Source: Coptodactyla brooksi (lineage: Eukaryota; Arthropoda; Insecta; Coleoptera; Scarabaeidae). From it: a DNA stretch of 31,404 bases. The first letter of the stretch is position 1, and the number at the start of each line of letters is the position of its first letter. Shown piece after piece: positions 1-10,323 of this stretch. The position numbers and the translations under genes are program-made. The notes under the pieces are model-generated. The model saw only the letters and a list, made by a program, of their open reading frames with translations. It had not been told where the DNA came from and ran no database searches. The stretch lies in contig JAWQRM010000087.1 of assembly GCA_033557675.1 (NCBI GenBank), positions 1-31,404 of the forward strand. Direction: 5' to 3'.

Positions 1-1355
1 ATTCGAATTGAAGCAGATTCCTGAAATAACTTCGGCTATTATCGGTAAGCTGGCGCTGTACGGGACTATTTCGCTACAGATGGCGCTATCTGCAAACTAT
101 GTGTTCGGGTTTTCAGAATTTTCGAATCGTGCTGCACGTTTATGTACGTGAGATATAAATCATAATCGCAATACGTATTTAAAATTTTAATCATAATACT
201 ATGGACTATTTGACATTACGAAACCGATAATTTAGTCCTATAATAACATAACTACTGCTTTGTTCATTATTGATGGTTATTGTACTGAGCTGATTTATGT
301 GCATTTAATACTGTCAATGTCTACATGATAATGAACATACAGATTGTTCAAATGGACAAATAGTTGTTGGATTATTATCTAAAATATTTGGTTTAAGACA
401 TTTTATTAATCACCTTTTCCAATATTAACTTAATTATACTAATGAGTTGTTTTATTGATCTACAAAATTATAACATTAAGTACGAAGCATTTGCACTATG
501 CCAAATTCGAAAAGTAAGAAATATGAGACGTGAATATTTGATATAATATTAATCTTTGCGAATAAAATGTATCACTTAATCGTTTTAGTCTTAAAAGGGT
601 GGGCTTAAATTTCTTAAATGTTACAAATTAAATTCTTATGCAACAGTCTAACTTATTTAAAGTTTGAATTTCAGTTGTATTTACAATTTAATTGAAATTA
701 AAGGGAGGAATTTTTAACAAAGAAATTTTACACTGCAAAATTTTTGTTCTATTAGTCAAATCTTCTACCAACGATTTTGTATAAAAATTTTGAAATTTTT
801 ATACAAAAGAAATGAGGAATAACATTTGATGGCATATTACAGTTGTAAGCAAAAGCTGTTTCGCATTGGAACTCTGGCTTGTGCTCGTCAACACTTGCCA
901 TAGAACATTTCGAGTGGCTTCTTTAATGCCTCGACTGACATCTTTGATGTACAGCACCTTCGTATCTTGTTGCAAAGTCTACCGCAATGATTAATTTGAA
1001 AATTTAAATGACGGTTGCGAAATATTTGCAATTTTGACACGCACTATAAAACAAAAGTTTGTTTATATATAACTATTAACATAGATTATAACAGAAAAAA
1101 AATTGTAGTACAGAAAATTATTAACACACAGAGTTTCTAGTGTATTTTTTTTATTATGTTGAAAGTAGATCAATCAATTGTATTATAATAATTGTATCGT
1201 ATAATTATTAGATTAGCACTAGAAAGCAATCTACGGTACATAAATATTAAAAACCAGCTATAAGCGAGTGACGTGAACGGAAAAGGGAAACAATCGAACG
1301 AAAGACGACCGGAGCTACCGTCGCCCGAACATTTCAACATCGAAAAACATCTAAG
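1..1355 (+). CDS. Candidate two-exon 3' portion of a plus-strand gene entering from the left
   Basis: Positions 2-44 read FELKQIPEITSAII and end in a good donor (ATCG then GTAAGC, phase 1). Positions 1265-1355 can follow in phase after a TATAAG acceptor and read SDVNGKGKQSNERRPELPSP then EHFNIEKHLR, with a weak GTTCAT donor after 1355. The reading is protein-like, but the splice sites are modest and the product is not recognised. It would span the minus-strand candidate exon 841-978, so at most one of the two may be real. Confidence 0.25.
841..978 (-). CDS. Candidate internal exon of an unidentified gene
   Basis: A 138-nt minus-strand segment lies between a GGTAG acceptor and a GTAATA donor, phase 0 at both ends. 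It reads 46 protein-like residues, including KVLYIKDVSRGIKEATRNVL and TSTSQSSNAKQLLL. The frame is closed by a stop just before the acceptor and another about 40 nt after the donor, as expected for an exon. I do not recognise the family, and no partner exon was found in the window. A chance frame remains possible. Confidence 0.3.
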
Positions 1356-3464
1356 GTTCATTTATTTTACGTTTACGTTTGGTGTTACTTGATTGATATA
1401 TTGCTATTCAATAGTATGGAGAAATTTGTATTGCACTTTGTATTTGTTAAAAAAAAAATTAAAAACAAAAATAGGAAGAATATAGGAGTAACAAATTTCC
1501 GTGAGAAATCAACAAACGTTTGTACATTTAACTAATTGATTTTAAAGATTAATTAAGACAAAATTAATAAAAACCCTAGGTTCATTTAGCAACCTTAAAA
1601 AATTAAACCTATATTTTGTAGCAATTCGACTAAAAAAATATATATCATCAGTAAACGTATCACAGAATTTTTTTTTGATTTCTTTTTTAATTTTTAGAAT
1701 AAATTTAACGAAATGTGCATTATTGGTAACGATTCTATAAAAGTTCGAATCACTAAAATATAGGAGGGGGCGTACAACTTTTTCTCATTTTTTCCGATTG
1801 TTTAGAACAAATTTTGAAGTTTCATTACCCCCTTAATACACCAAATAATAATTACACAACGAATACAATACACAGTAATAAAAGTATATAGTATAATTTG
1901 ATGTAAATAACTAACAATAAACACTACAGAACGAAAGATTTTTTAATTATAAATTTGGAATAGCTGTCATTAATTATTTTATTATTCCTCAAAACAAGCA
2001 CTCAAAAAAAAAACATAAAAGCAAGAAAAGTATTGCACTTTTAAGACACAAATCATAATTAATTCGGCTATTCCAAACAAAACACTTTTTTATTATTTAT
2101 AGTAATAATAATAATTGAAAAATTCAATAAAAACAATCTCATGCAGTCTTAAGAATTATAATATAGAAATGTTATTTAGGGCACTTGTTACGACACGGTC
2201 TGGTTAGACAACCAGATCTTTGTCCGCTACGTTTTTTTTTCAATTTGAAAGGGTATAAGATGATGAATACAATTTTCCATGATGTTGAACCATTACTTAT
2301 CGCGTCTACTGTATCTATCCGTACAAACACTTATTTCAATACAAGCAATATTTATGCACCATAAACGGGAATAAATTTGTTATATGAACTGTAGGTACGT
2401 TTAGTAAAGAAGATACAACAATTATGATAATTTTTTGGGTGGTAAACAAGAAATAAACAAATAGACTTAGCATTCATTGAATGAATTTTAAAAGAAATGG
2501 AATTTGATTATATCTATATCTTTATAGATAGTCACTATAATAAGTATTTATATGCAGTAACAATAGAATTTTCATATTTTATTGTTTGTGGTGTCGAAAT
2601 ACTTATTTCTGGATAATTAATGGGCTTGAATTTACCAAATCTACAGTCGCTAAGGATTTGTACTTTTGGAAAACAGAACGATACAAAATGGAAAGTTTGT
2701 TTTGATGTTTTGTGTTCACTTCTAGTACAGTCAACGCAAACAGTAACTAAGTATTTACCTTTTTTAAAATATTTATTTATGCATTTTGATCTAAATTTGA
2801 AATACTGTACAACAGGTCGCATAATTGCACACTAAAATTGTTTTCACCGCAGTATACCCCTTTTATCCGCTATTAATTTGTTTCTTAGATTGCATTTAGC
2901 GTCCTTGTGCGGTAAATGAAACCCCTATGTAAGGCAAAATCGAAAAAGAAGCGTTCGATAATGAGATATTATTAAAGGCACACCTATATTTAAAAGACAA
3001 TGACGAGTTACCTTTAAAACTTTTTGCATTTTTACCATCGATTTCTTGTATTTTTGTACAATTTCTTTCCGAGGGACAGAGACAGATGTTTAACCTATTC
3101 GCTCTACGAAAGTAGAGGAAACAAAAGTGTGAGCGCGACAGAGAGAGAAAAAGAGTTTTCTAAGTACGAAAAAAAACTACAGACGGGGAAAAACTTACCC
3201 CTACGCTTACGGAAAACACGTGAACGGCTCGTAGGGAGACGGAAGCTTAGTTTACAAACGAACGCAATAAAAATGGAGGTAGAACGATTATGATTTTTGT
3301 TTCTCGAAGTCTCATGGTTTTTCTCTTTCTGTTAAATCGTAAATTCAACGCGAACGGGTGAAACAAAAATGATTAACAACACATGGCACTGGCGTTTACT
3401 ATTGTATAGAGGACGTTCCTAGAAAATCTAAACTTTTTTTTTGTTTTGAGATGTGTGTGTGTGA

Positions 3465-6400
3465 CTAATCGCTACTGTTGAGGTATTCCGAAGCATTTCC
3501 ACGACATATCGGACACGTTCTATTCGACTGAAAGCGAAAACACCTTAAACAGACGAAACAAGGCGAAAGCGGTCGCTTACCCTGAGCCACTTGTCGACGC
3601 ACTTGGCGTGAAACTCGTGCGAGCACGGCAGGACCCTGAGCAGCTGTCGCGCCTCGAAGTCGCACATGCAGACGACGCAGCTCGTCTGGTCGCCCTGGTG
3701 CGTGTCCGCGTTGAACTTGTAGCTGACGAGCTGCTCGATCTCGAGCTTGGCCAGGCCGCGCGGCTTCGCCTCGCCCAGCCGCTCCGCCAGGTTGAGCAGC
3801 GCCTCGTAGTTCTCCGTCTCCGTGCTCTCCGAGCTCGTCAGGTCCGTTTGGCCGAACGGCGACATCGGCGGGTTCGAGAACATGGCCAGGAAGTGGAGCA
3901 GGAAGCCCGGGTACTGGGCCGGCGCCGGCACGAGCCCGTTGTGGTGCCAGCGGGTCCGCGGGGGCGGCAGCCGCGCGCTCCTGTGCTGCGTCCGGCGGTG
4001 CAGCAGCTCGAGCTGAGACGCGCGCGGCTCCGTCGACAGGAAGAACGACGACGGCGGCGGCACCTGGATCGGCGAGACGTGCAGCGGCGGCGCCCCGTGC
4101 AGGGTCGTGTGCGTGTGGTGGTCCGAGAGGAGTTCCAGGTCGATACCGTCCGGACGCTAAACATATATCACATATACAATGTAACAAAAAAAAATTCACT
4201 AACACACAAAATCTTTTTATAAAATTAGCCAACACATAACAAAGCCTTTGTATAAAACAAAGAAAGCCCTGAGGGCTTTACGAACGGTGTTTATTATTCT
4301 AACATCTCAGATCAACCAAATTTTATCCATTATGTGAATATTTATATTACTTCCTTTTGAAATTATAACATTATATCATACATATTGAAAAGTGTTATTC
4401 GGAAGCAATTATAACATGTTTTTAATGATATGAAAACGAATGTTAATCTTAATTTAAATTAAGGGGTCATGTCTAATTGTAGGGCAAAGAAAAACGTGAT
4501 TTTCGGGGATTTAATGTATTGGACATTTCGTGAACTTAATTCACATCATCAGCTCTACAAACAAATAAAATTAACGCCCCGACTACAAAAAGAGAAGAAA
4601 ACTTACAATGCACGTTAAAATATGAACAATAACAAACTTTACAACACAGAATTTTAAAATGTAATGTCAAAACACTGGCTAAGTAACTGGTTATATAAGA
4701 ATACGGTCAAATCGCAAACGTCACACATAGGCAAAAAGATGTTTTTCAGGAAAATTAATCTGGTTGTTTATAAGATTAATATCAGGATTTGATTTGTGTT
4801 TTTCTTTCTTGTGTTACCCATGTATAAACCATTGCAATTCATTAAAATGAAATTTTCAGGAACTACTCCTGAAATAGCATACTTCAAGGATATGCAAAAA
4901 CCCAAAAATCGATTTTTTGGACTTTTCTAATTAGACATGACCTCTTAAAAGAATAGGTAATAGAACAGAACAGAACAACCTGCGGGCCGAGGCCTTGGTG
5001 CGGGTGTGGGTAATGCTGGTTCGGCACGGACAGCGCGTTGGGCGGATTCGGGAACCCCCCGTAACCCTGGTGAGGAATGCAGCTGGGAAACTGTTGGGCC
5101 GCCACTATCTGCGGCGGATACATGTTGTGCACGTGACACGTGTGCATGTGCGGGGGGGCCCCCGGCGGAGCGCTGCACAGCGAGATGTGCGGCGTGATGT
5201 TCCAGATGCTATCGTGATGGTTCATCGGGATGGTCACCGGAACCTGCTGTCGGAAACGTTCCAATATTAATAATAAAAAAAACGTTACTACCCTTTTTCT
5301 CTCGCCTGATTTAGATCCATCATGACTGTACTTTGGTGCGGGTGGGGGTGCGCGACGGGCGGCGGGCTTGGCAGGAACGTGTGGTGGTGCGTGTGCGTGA
5401 ACTCGTTCCGGTCGCGGTACCGCGGGCGCCGCATCGGCGGCGGGCTGCCCTGCATGGCGTGGTGCGGCGTCGCCGGCGGGTGCTGCCGCGGTGACCTCCT
5501 CGGCGGCGACGAAGGCTGCGCGTTCAGCTCGATGTGGTGGCCGGACCGCGACAGGCGTCTGCGCTTGCGCGACGGGCTCTCGCTCTTTATGCTCTCGTCG
5601 GACGTCTGTCGGTAGAACTGCGTCGAGTGCGGTTGAAAATGCACCGGGCTGACCCGCACGTCTGCGGCACAAAACAAGCAGATCAAATAATCATGTACCA
5701 AGCTCAAACAATTATACATTAAGTTCAAACAATCACCTATTAACCCATTAACGCCCAAAATGAAACTGCAGGTGGAAAGTATTTTTAATTGTTACTTATT
5801 ATGTCGTACTGGATCTAAATGTACAATTATTTCAACTTAACCTATTACCACCCACTGCACACACTTCTGTACACCTGTCGCAGGCATGAGTTGGTGGTTT
5901 TTGTCTATGATTGTGTTGAAAGTACAGTAAAACCTGTCAATAACGACCACCAAAAAAACAAACAAGTATTGGCCGCTATATAAAGGCTATACAAAATATA
6001 GATTAGGTACATATTATAGATAATATATATGTACATATACATATAATAGATAATACATATATGCATTATTTATACATATTATTGTAACATAGTCATATGA
6101 AAAAACAATTTGTTAACCTTTTTTAAAAACTAGAGCCTCACATGTAAGCAAAATTCGAGAAACATCCATAAAAATTTCCCCATTGTAATTGCACAATAAA
6201 TAATTCTATACGTCTCTTAATTTTGCACACAAAGTAGATTTTGGAGTTTCACATTCGTCTACATCACTATTATCAGAGTTATGTTCACTATTACACAATT
6301 CTTCAACAATTTCTAAAATACTGAAGTTAGGGCTCTGTGTAGGCACATGACTATCACCAGAAGCATATTCATCTAAATCCACAATTTCGTTACGAACTGT

Positions 6401-9400
6401 AGAAAAGAGTTGGGTAAGGGGTATTTCGTATTCGTCATCAAACAGTGTATCTTCTTGGATAATGTCAGAGAATCTGGCCTTGCAAAAACATTTAACTGTA
6501 GCAAGAGATACCACTTTCCAAGCAGCTGTAATCCATATAATGCATTGGCAAAATTTATCTTTTTTTCAGAATTTTCAAAGTCACATTCACAGTCAATAAC
6601 CGTTAGTAGTCTTTTAATCAAAAAATTTCGGTAAATCAGTTTGAAATTCAGAATTATTCCTTGATCCAAGGGCTGACAATGCGAAGTGGTGTTTGATGGC
6701 AAGAAAAGAAGCACCTTCCTATTTTGCTTTTTTATTTTATTGTCAAAATTATGTAGCCATCTTGTCATAATTTCCATTGTCATCCATTCCCTTTTGTTAG
6801 AAACCCATTCTAAAGGTAATTTGTCAACATGATTACCCTTAAAACAGTGAGAATCTTTACTTTTTCCAATTATTAATGGATCTTCCTTCCCACCTTCCAT
6901 AATTGCACACAATAAACTAGTCAAACATTGTTTTGCTGCCTTCTTCCATGCACAGTTCATTTTTTGATGCAAACATCTTTTTTAACATGGCGCGGTAATA
7001 AAGACCTGTTTCGTCAGCATTAGACATCTCAAGGAAACTAATTTCTTAAAATCAACAGTAACTTGGTTTTCAGATATTGGAATTGCTTTATTTCTGTCTT
7101 TGCAAAACCAATTGTAGACGACTAGATCCACTGCCAACCCTTCCGACTTCAGAAATTTTCGTTTTTGCTTCAAATTAACACCTTCCTCAACCATCTTTTT
7201 TAATTCACCTTTATTTTTCATAATATCGTTAATTTATATTTTTCCAACCCCATATTTTTTGACAAATTTTCACAAACTAAATGCATACTATTCACTTTCC
7301 GCAATTATATTTATTTTATCTTTTAGCTACAAGCAGTTTCTTTTTATGGACATAATTAAGAATCTTTCGAACACAGAGCCAACTTTGAACTAATCAAGTA
7401 ACCGAAAGAACCTTTCGAAGATGGGGAAAATTATAAACTAACCGCAAGTAACCGAAAGACCACATCGTATATGGAACAATATTGGGTATTTCCAATAATA
7501 AAGATACATCATAAATAGTCCGGTCGATGTTGACAGGTAAAAATTTGGGTTTATTTGGCCAAGGTCGTTTTATAAGAGTAGCCGTAAATAGTGGGTTTTT
7601 CTATATGGGAATTTTCTTATAGTCAATTCAGAGAATTTAGACAGGTGGCCGTTAACACAGGTTTTACAGGTATTGTGAAAATAAATGTTCAGTTTAATTT
7701 TTTCTTTATAAACCTTTTTTTCTTTATAAAAGGTTTATAAAGAAATAAACTAATCTAAACACTTATTTTCAAGGTACTGCCAAATTTTATATTCACACAA
7801 ATCACTAGAACTCCTTAGTGTTGAAATAATAAATTACTTTCAACATAATCATAGGTAAAAACCATCAACTCACGCTTGCAACAGGCATATCCAGGCGTGT
7901 GCAGTAGATGGTAATGGGTTAAGCTGAATAACTGTACATTTAGATTAATTTTCAATTAAAAATTATAACAGATCATCGATTGGACTTATAGTTTCTAGAA
8001 TTATTACCGATGTTATCACCATTACCTCTGGCGTGTCGTCGTTGCGAAAAATCCATCATCCCGCGCGGGTGGATGTTCTCCGCCTGTGGCGAACCCAAGA
8101 TAGAGGTGGGATTCTCGCAGATGCTGACGCGGAGCGGCGGCGATATGTGCCTCCGATCGGGCAGGTGCCGGCAGTCGTTGTGCTGGTAGCTCTGGCTCAC
8201 GGGGTTGTGCCGACGTTCCACCGCGTTCGGCAGCTGCATGTGCCTGCGTTCCTGGTGTTGGTGGCCTGCTCGGAAAGCGAAATCGATTTTTTTCTCGTCC
8301 CCCGCGAAACGCAGAAAGCTTTACGAACCTGACGCTTCGTTGTTGTAGTGCATGTGGTTCGTGCGCAGCACGGGGCTCAGCTGCGCCGGCTTCGGATAAC
8401 CGTGAACGTAGTTCGCATCCTTCGGAATGTTGGCGTTCGCTACCGAACACTCGCTGAAATAATAGCAACCGTGCCGTATACAAGCGCGTTCGGGTGGATA
8501 TTCTGGCGGTCTTAAGTTAATTACCGACACCAAAATTAACGTTTTCGGATGAGAAATAGCTACTAGAACACTTCGTTTGAGGTTACGTAATTAAGATGTC
8601 AGATTTTTTTTTGTGTATGACAACAAATAAATAAAAATACCTAAGCAAAATCTAATATTTGCGAGATTGGTAGCTGTAATGTTGAATTGACAGCTGTCAA
8701 TTTAAAAATTCAGGTTGTGTAATAAATTTACCAAGATGACAGCATATGACAAATAAACAAAAATACTTGAGCTAAATTTAAAAATTTTCCAGTTGGTAAC
8801 TGAATGTCGAATTGATAGATATAGACTTGAAAATTCTATACCTAACTCAAGTAAACTAAACATGCAGTAGTGTATTTTACTCACTTTACTCTATGTTTAC
8901 TTGCAAATGACAATTTTCATATGACACTTCAAAATGTTAATATTTGTAATCTGCAGAGGAAATTTTTATGAAGAAAATAAAAATTGACACTTCAATATCA
9001 ATAGAATATAAGGTTACATTAGTCAAAACTGATAATTGTGCAACACAATGCGAACAACATTGCCCATTGTTATTGTAATCTCTAGAGGAATTAGAAGAGC
9101 CTTCATCTATTAAACAAATGATTCATATTCTTTTAAGTACTATTTGCAAACCACGCGGAGTTTTAGGTTATTAAAGTTGCCAACAAAATGGTGTGTTGCC
9201 TATTTGCTTAAGCCAACCAAAAAAATATTGATACACAGTAAGGTTACGTTAACTAAAGCTGATAACCATCTACTGTAATAGAAAAATTATAATGAAATCA
9301 GTAGCAAAATGTGCAGTATAAACACTTAATTTTAAAAAAATAACTACGAAAAGCAACTTTAATAAGATATTCTCTAAAAATAAAAACCTATTTATAAATG

Positions 9401-10250
9401 ACAGAAAAATTTTTACGGAGAAGTTGGCAACGAAATACAGCGTTGCCTATTTTCTTAATCTAACCAAAAAAAATTGACACATCTAAACAAAAGGCAATAT
9501 CAACTGAAAATGGGGTTACGTTAAATAAAATTGATAATTATGTTATGTAATGCAAAAAACTTACAATTAAATCAGTAGGAAAATATGCAGTAAATACTTA
9601 ATTAAAAAAAATTACTATGAAAATCAACTCTAATATAGAATATTCTTTAAAAATAAAACAGTATTTATAAATGACAGATAAATTTTTATGCAGCAGTTGG
9701 CAATGACACGCTGTGTTGCCTATTTTCTTAATCTAGTAAAAAAAAAAAAAAAAAAAGAAATTGGTACTACATCTAAACAAAAGGCAATATCAGCTGAAAG
9801 TGAGGTTACGTTAACTAAAACTGATAATTATGTAATGCGATACAAAAGTCTATTGATATTTAATTAGAAAAAAGATTATGAAAAGTAACCTTAATAGGAT
9901 ATTCTTTAAAAATAAAACGGTATTTATAAGTGACAGCAATTTTTTTTATGTACAGGTTGGCAACGAAACGCTACGTTGCCTATTTTCTCTACTTCGGCTA
10001 AAACCAAATAAAAATTGACATTTTGAAAAAAAAGAAGTCAATACCAGTCGAATGTGAGGTTATGTCAGCTGAAACGGTTAGTTACGTAACGTAATACGAA
10101 CCCCCTGTTGCAATTGTTATCGTATTCCCGCGAGTAATCCTTCTGGTAACGGTTGTTCCATTTTTGATGCGGAAGGTTGTGGCCCGGCCTTCCGTTCCTG
10201 CTAAAGTTCGCAGAGTTCCTGCGAGGCGGCCCGTGATTGTTCGGATTCAT
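3465..10250 (-). CDS. RNF38: RING-H2 E3 ubiquitin ligase, RNF38/RNF44 family
   Basis: Seven coding exons: 10250-10102, 8453-8329, 8265-8026, 5661-5306, 5246-4980, 4156-3581 and 3527-3465. Together they make 1776 nt (591 aa) with consistent phases. The C-terminal RING-H2 is complete (C539, C542, C557, H559, H562, C565, C576, C579), ending CPICR then a short tail. It is preceded by the family block ENYEALLNLAERLGEAKPRG, which vertebrate RNF38/RNF44 share. The N-terminal half is low-complexity and rich in Pro, His and Arg, with a basic SPSRKRRRLSRS patch like the RNF38 nuclear-localisation region. The family transfers ubiquitin from an E2 to substrates; the insect substrates are unknown to me. 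All introns are GT-AG except the 59-bp intron 5247-5305, which appears to start with GC. The exons, especially 4156-3581, are far more GC-rich than the surrounding introns. RNF38 and RNF44 are vertebrate paralogues, so the symbol marks the family, not one-to-one orthology. Confidence 0.9.
4463..4944. mobile_element. Non-autonomous TTAA-flanked MITE (piggyBac-like) in an intron
   Basis: A 482-bp element lies in the RNF38-like intron 4157-4979. Its ends are inverted repeats (left GGGGTCATGTCTAATT, right AATTAGACATGACCTC), with weaker similarity continuing about 45 bp inward. It is flanked on both sides by TTAA (4459-4462 and 4945-4948), the target site of piggyBac-superfamily elements. It has no coding capacity. 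The right end is about 34 bp from the donor at 4979, so the insertion did not break the exon. Confidence 0.75.
5925..7670 (-). mobile_element. Decayed Tigger/pogo-type DNA transposon
   Basis: The element is about 1.75 kb. Its terminal inverted repeats begin CAGTAAAACCTG on the left (from 5925) and CTGTAAAACCTG on the complement of the right end. About 27 bp are shared, with GACCACC/GGCCACC further in. Dinucleotide TA flanks both ends (5923-5924 and 7671-7672), the target duplication of the Tc1/mariner-pogo group. The transposase remains are on the minus strand, and the element sits in the RNF38-like intron 5662-8025, in the same orientation as that gene. Confidence 0.85.
6206..7221 (-). pseudogene. 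Tigger/pogo transposase pseudogene (DDE_1 family)
   Basis: These are fragments of one transposase in different frames. The 7221-6982 segment reads as an N-terminal region (KQKRKFLKSEG) typical of the CENP-B-like DNA-binding part. Around 7021-6970 another frame contains NADETGLYYRAML, the block with the first catalytic Asp. The 6972-6373 segment has the C-terminal DDE_1 signature NTTSHCQPLDQG. The residues between KVLLFLP and that signature are too few: the usual segment carrying the second catalytic Asp (a DN motif in relatives) is missing. Frameshifts plus this internal deletion mean it cannot encode an active enzyme. Confidence 0.85.
8620..8850. repeat. Two-copy degenerate direct repeat in an intron
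   Basis: Two units of roughly 100 bp (about 8623-8721 and 8747-8845) share the order acaaataaa(t/c)aaaaatac, agc-aaattt/aatct, a(g/t)ttggta(g/a)ctg, and ttgaattga(c/t)ag. The first copy contains the 12-bp palindrome TGACAGCTGTCA. They lie in the RNF38-like intron 8454-10101, ahead of the larger array. Confidence 0.5.
8930..10100. repeat. Degenerate tandem array, about five units of 230-290 bp
   Basis: Successive units share three landmarks: a GTTGGCAAC...GTTGCCTATTT block, an A-rich attgacac stretch, and (g)aggttacgtta(a/g)ct...gataa. The ggtta(c/t) landmark recurs near 9010, 9240, 9513, 9805 and 10058. The fourth unit carries an 18-A run near 9739. The last unit runs directly into the 3' end of coding exon 1 of the RNF38-like gene (donor after 10102). 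Similarity between units is clear but imperfect. Confidence 0.7.
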
Positions 10251-10260
10251 CCTCGAATAA

Positions 10261-10323
10261 ACTAAAATGACGCGAAAAGGAGAGGATACAGTTCAAACGC
10301 GAGAGTTAAAATTAATACTAACC
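10261..10323 (-). other. RNF38: First intron and 5' UTR junction of the RNF38-like gene
   Basis: On the minus strand a donor (CACAAG followed by GTTAGT, exon ending at 10323) and an acceptor (CATTTTAG, exon resuming at 10261) bound a 61-bp intron just upstream of the chosen ATG at 10250. The start codon would then lie 10 nt inside exon 2, and the upstream exon would be untranslated. The transcription start was not located; it presumably lies in the GC-richer stretch 10430-10720. Confidence 0.5.

Larger units (their letters stand above)
1..3464. other. AT-rich region downstream of the RNF38-like gene
   Basis: No complete gene is supported in these 3.4 kb. The right part probably contains the 3' UTR of the minus-strand RNF38-like gene. 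Candidate isolated exons (1-44 plus, 1265-1355 plus, 841-978 minus, 2173-2240 minus) and two inverted repeats (775-808, 1954-2077) are listed separately. Frames at 2535-2835 on both strands and 3024-3293 have no recognisable features. Confidence 0.45.
5813..7945. mobile_element. Long inverted-repeat (foldback/MITE-like) element hosting the Tigger
   Basis: Two arms of about 112 bp are imperfect inverted copies: 5813-5924 and 7835-7945. Both contain ATCTAAATGTACA, a TTAACC(C/T)ATTACC block and GTTGAAAGTA. The left arm ends exactly at the TA where the Tigger inserted. Between the Tigger and the right arm, an 18-bp perfect inverted repeat (TTTCTTTATAAACCTTTT and its complement, 7701-7745) suggests a strongly folded element. 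TTAA occurs at 5740-5743 before CCCATTAACG, at 5837-5840, and at 7919-7922 after the complementary end, so a piggyBac-like origin is possible. The true outer ends are not settled. Confidence 0.6.

Noticed and set aside
1170..1361. 63-codon minus-strand frame
   Set aside because: Overlaps the more protein-like plus reading and has no donor in a phase that joins the minus candidate exon 841-978.
3608..4222. 204-codon plus-strand frame
   Set aside because: Antisense shadow of the GC-rich RING exon; its Arg/Val-rich reading has no family features, while the minus frame has a complete RING-H2.
3838..4235. Two other long minus-strand frames over the RING exon
   Set aside because: Off-frame readings of the same GC-rich exon; they lack the RING cysteines and do not join in phase.
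8930..10100. CRISPR array
   Set aside because: Units are 230-290 bp, diverged and contain no short identical repeats or unique spacers; the sequence is eukaryotic.
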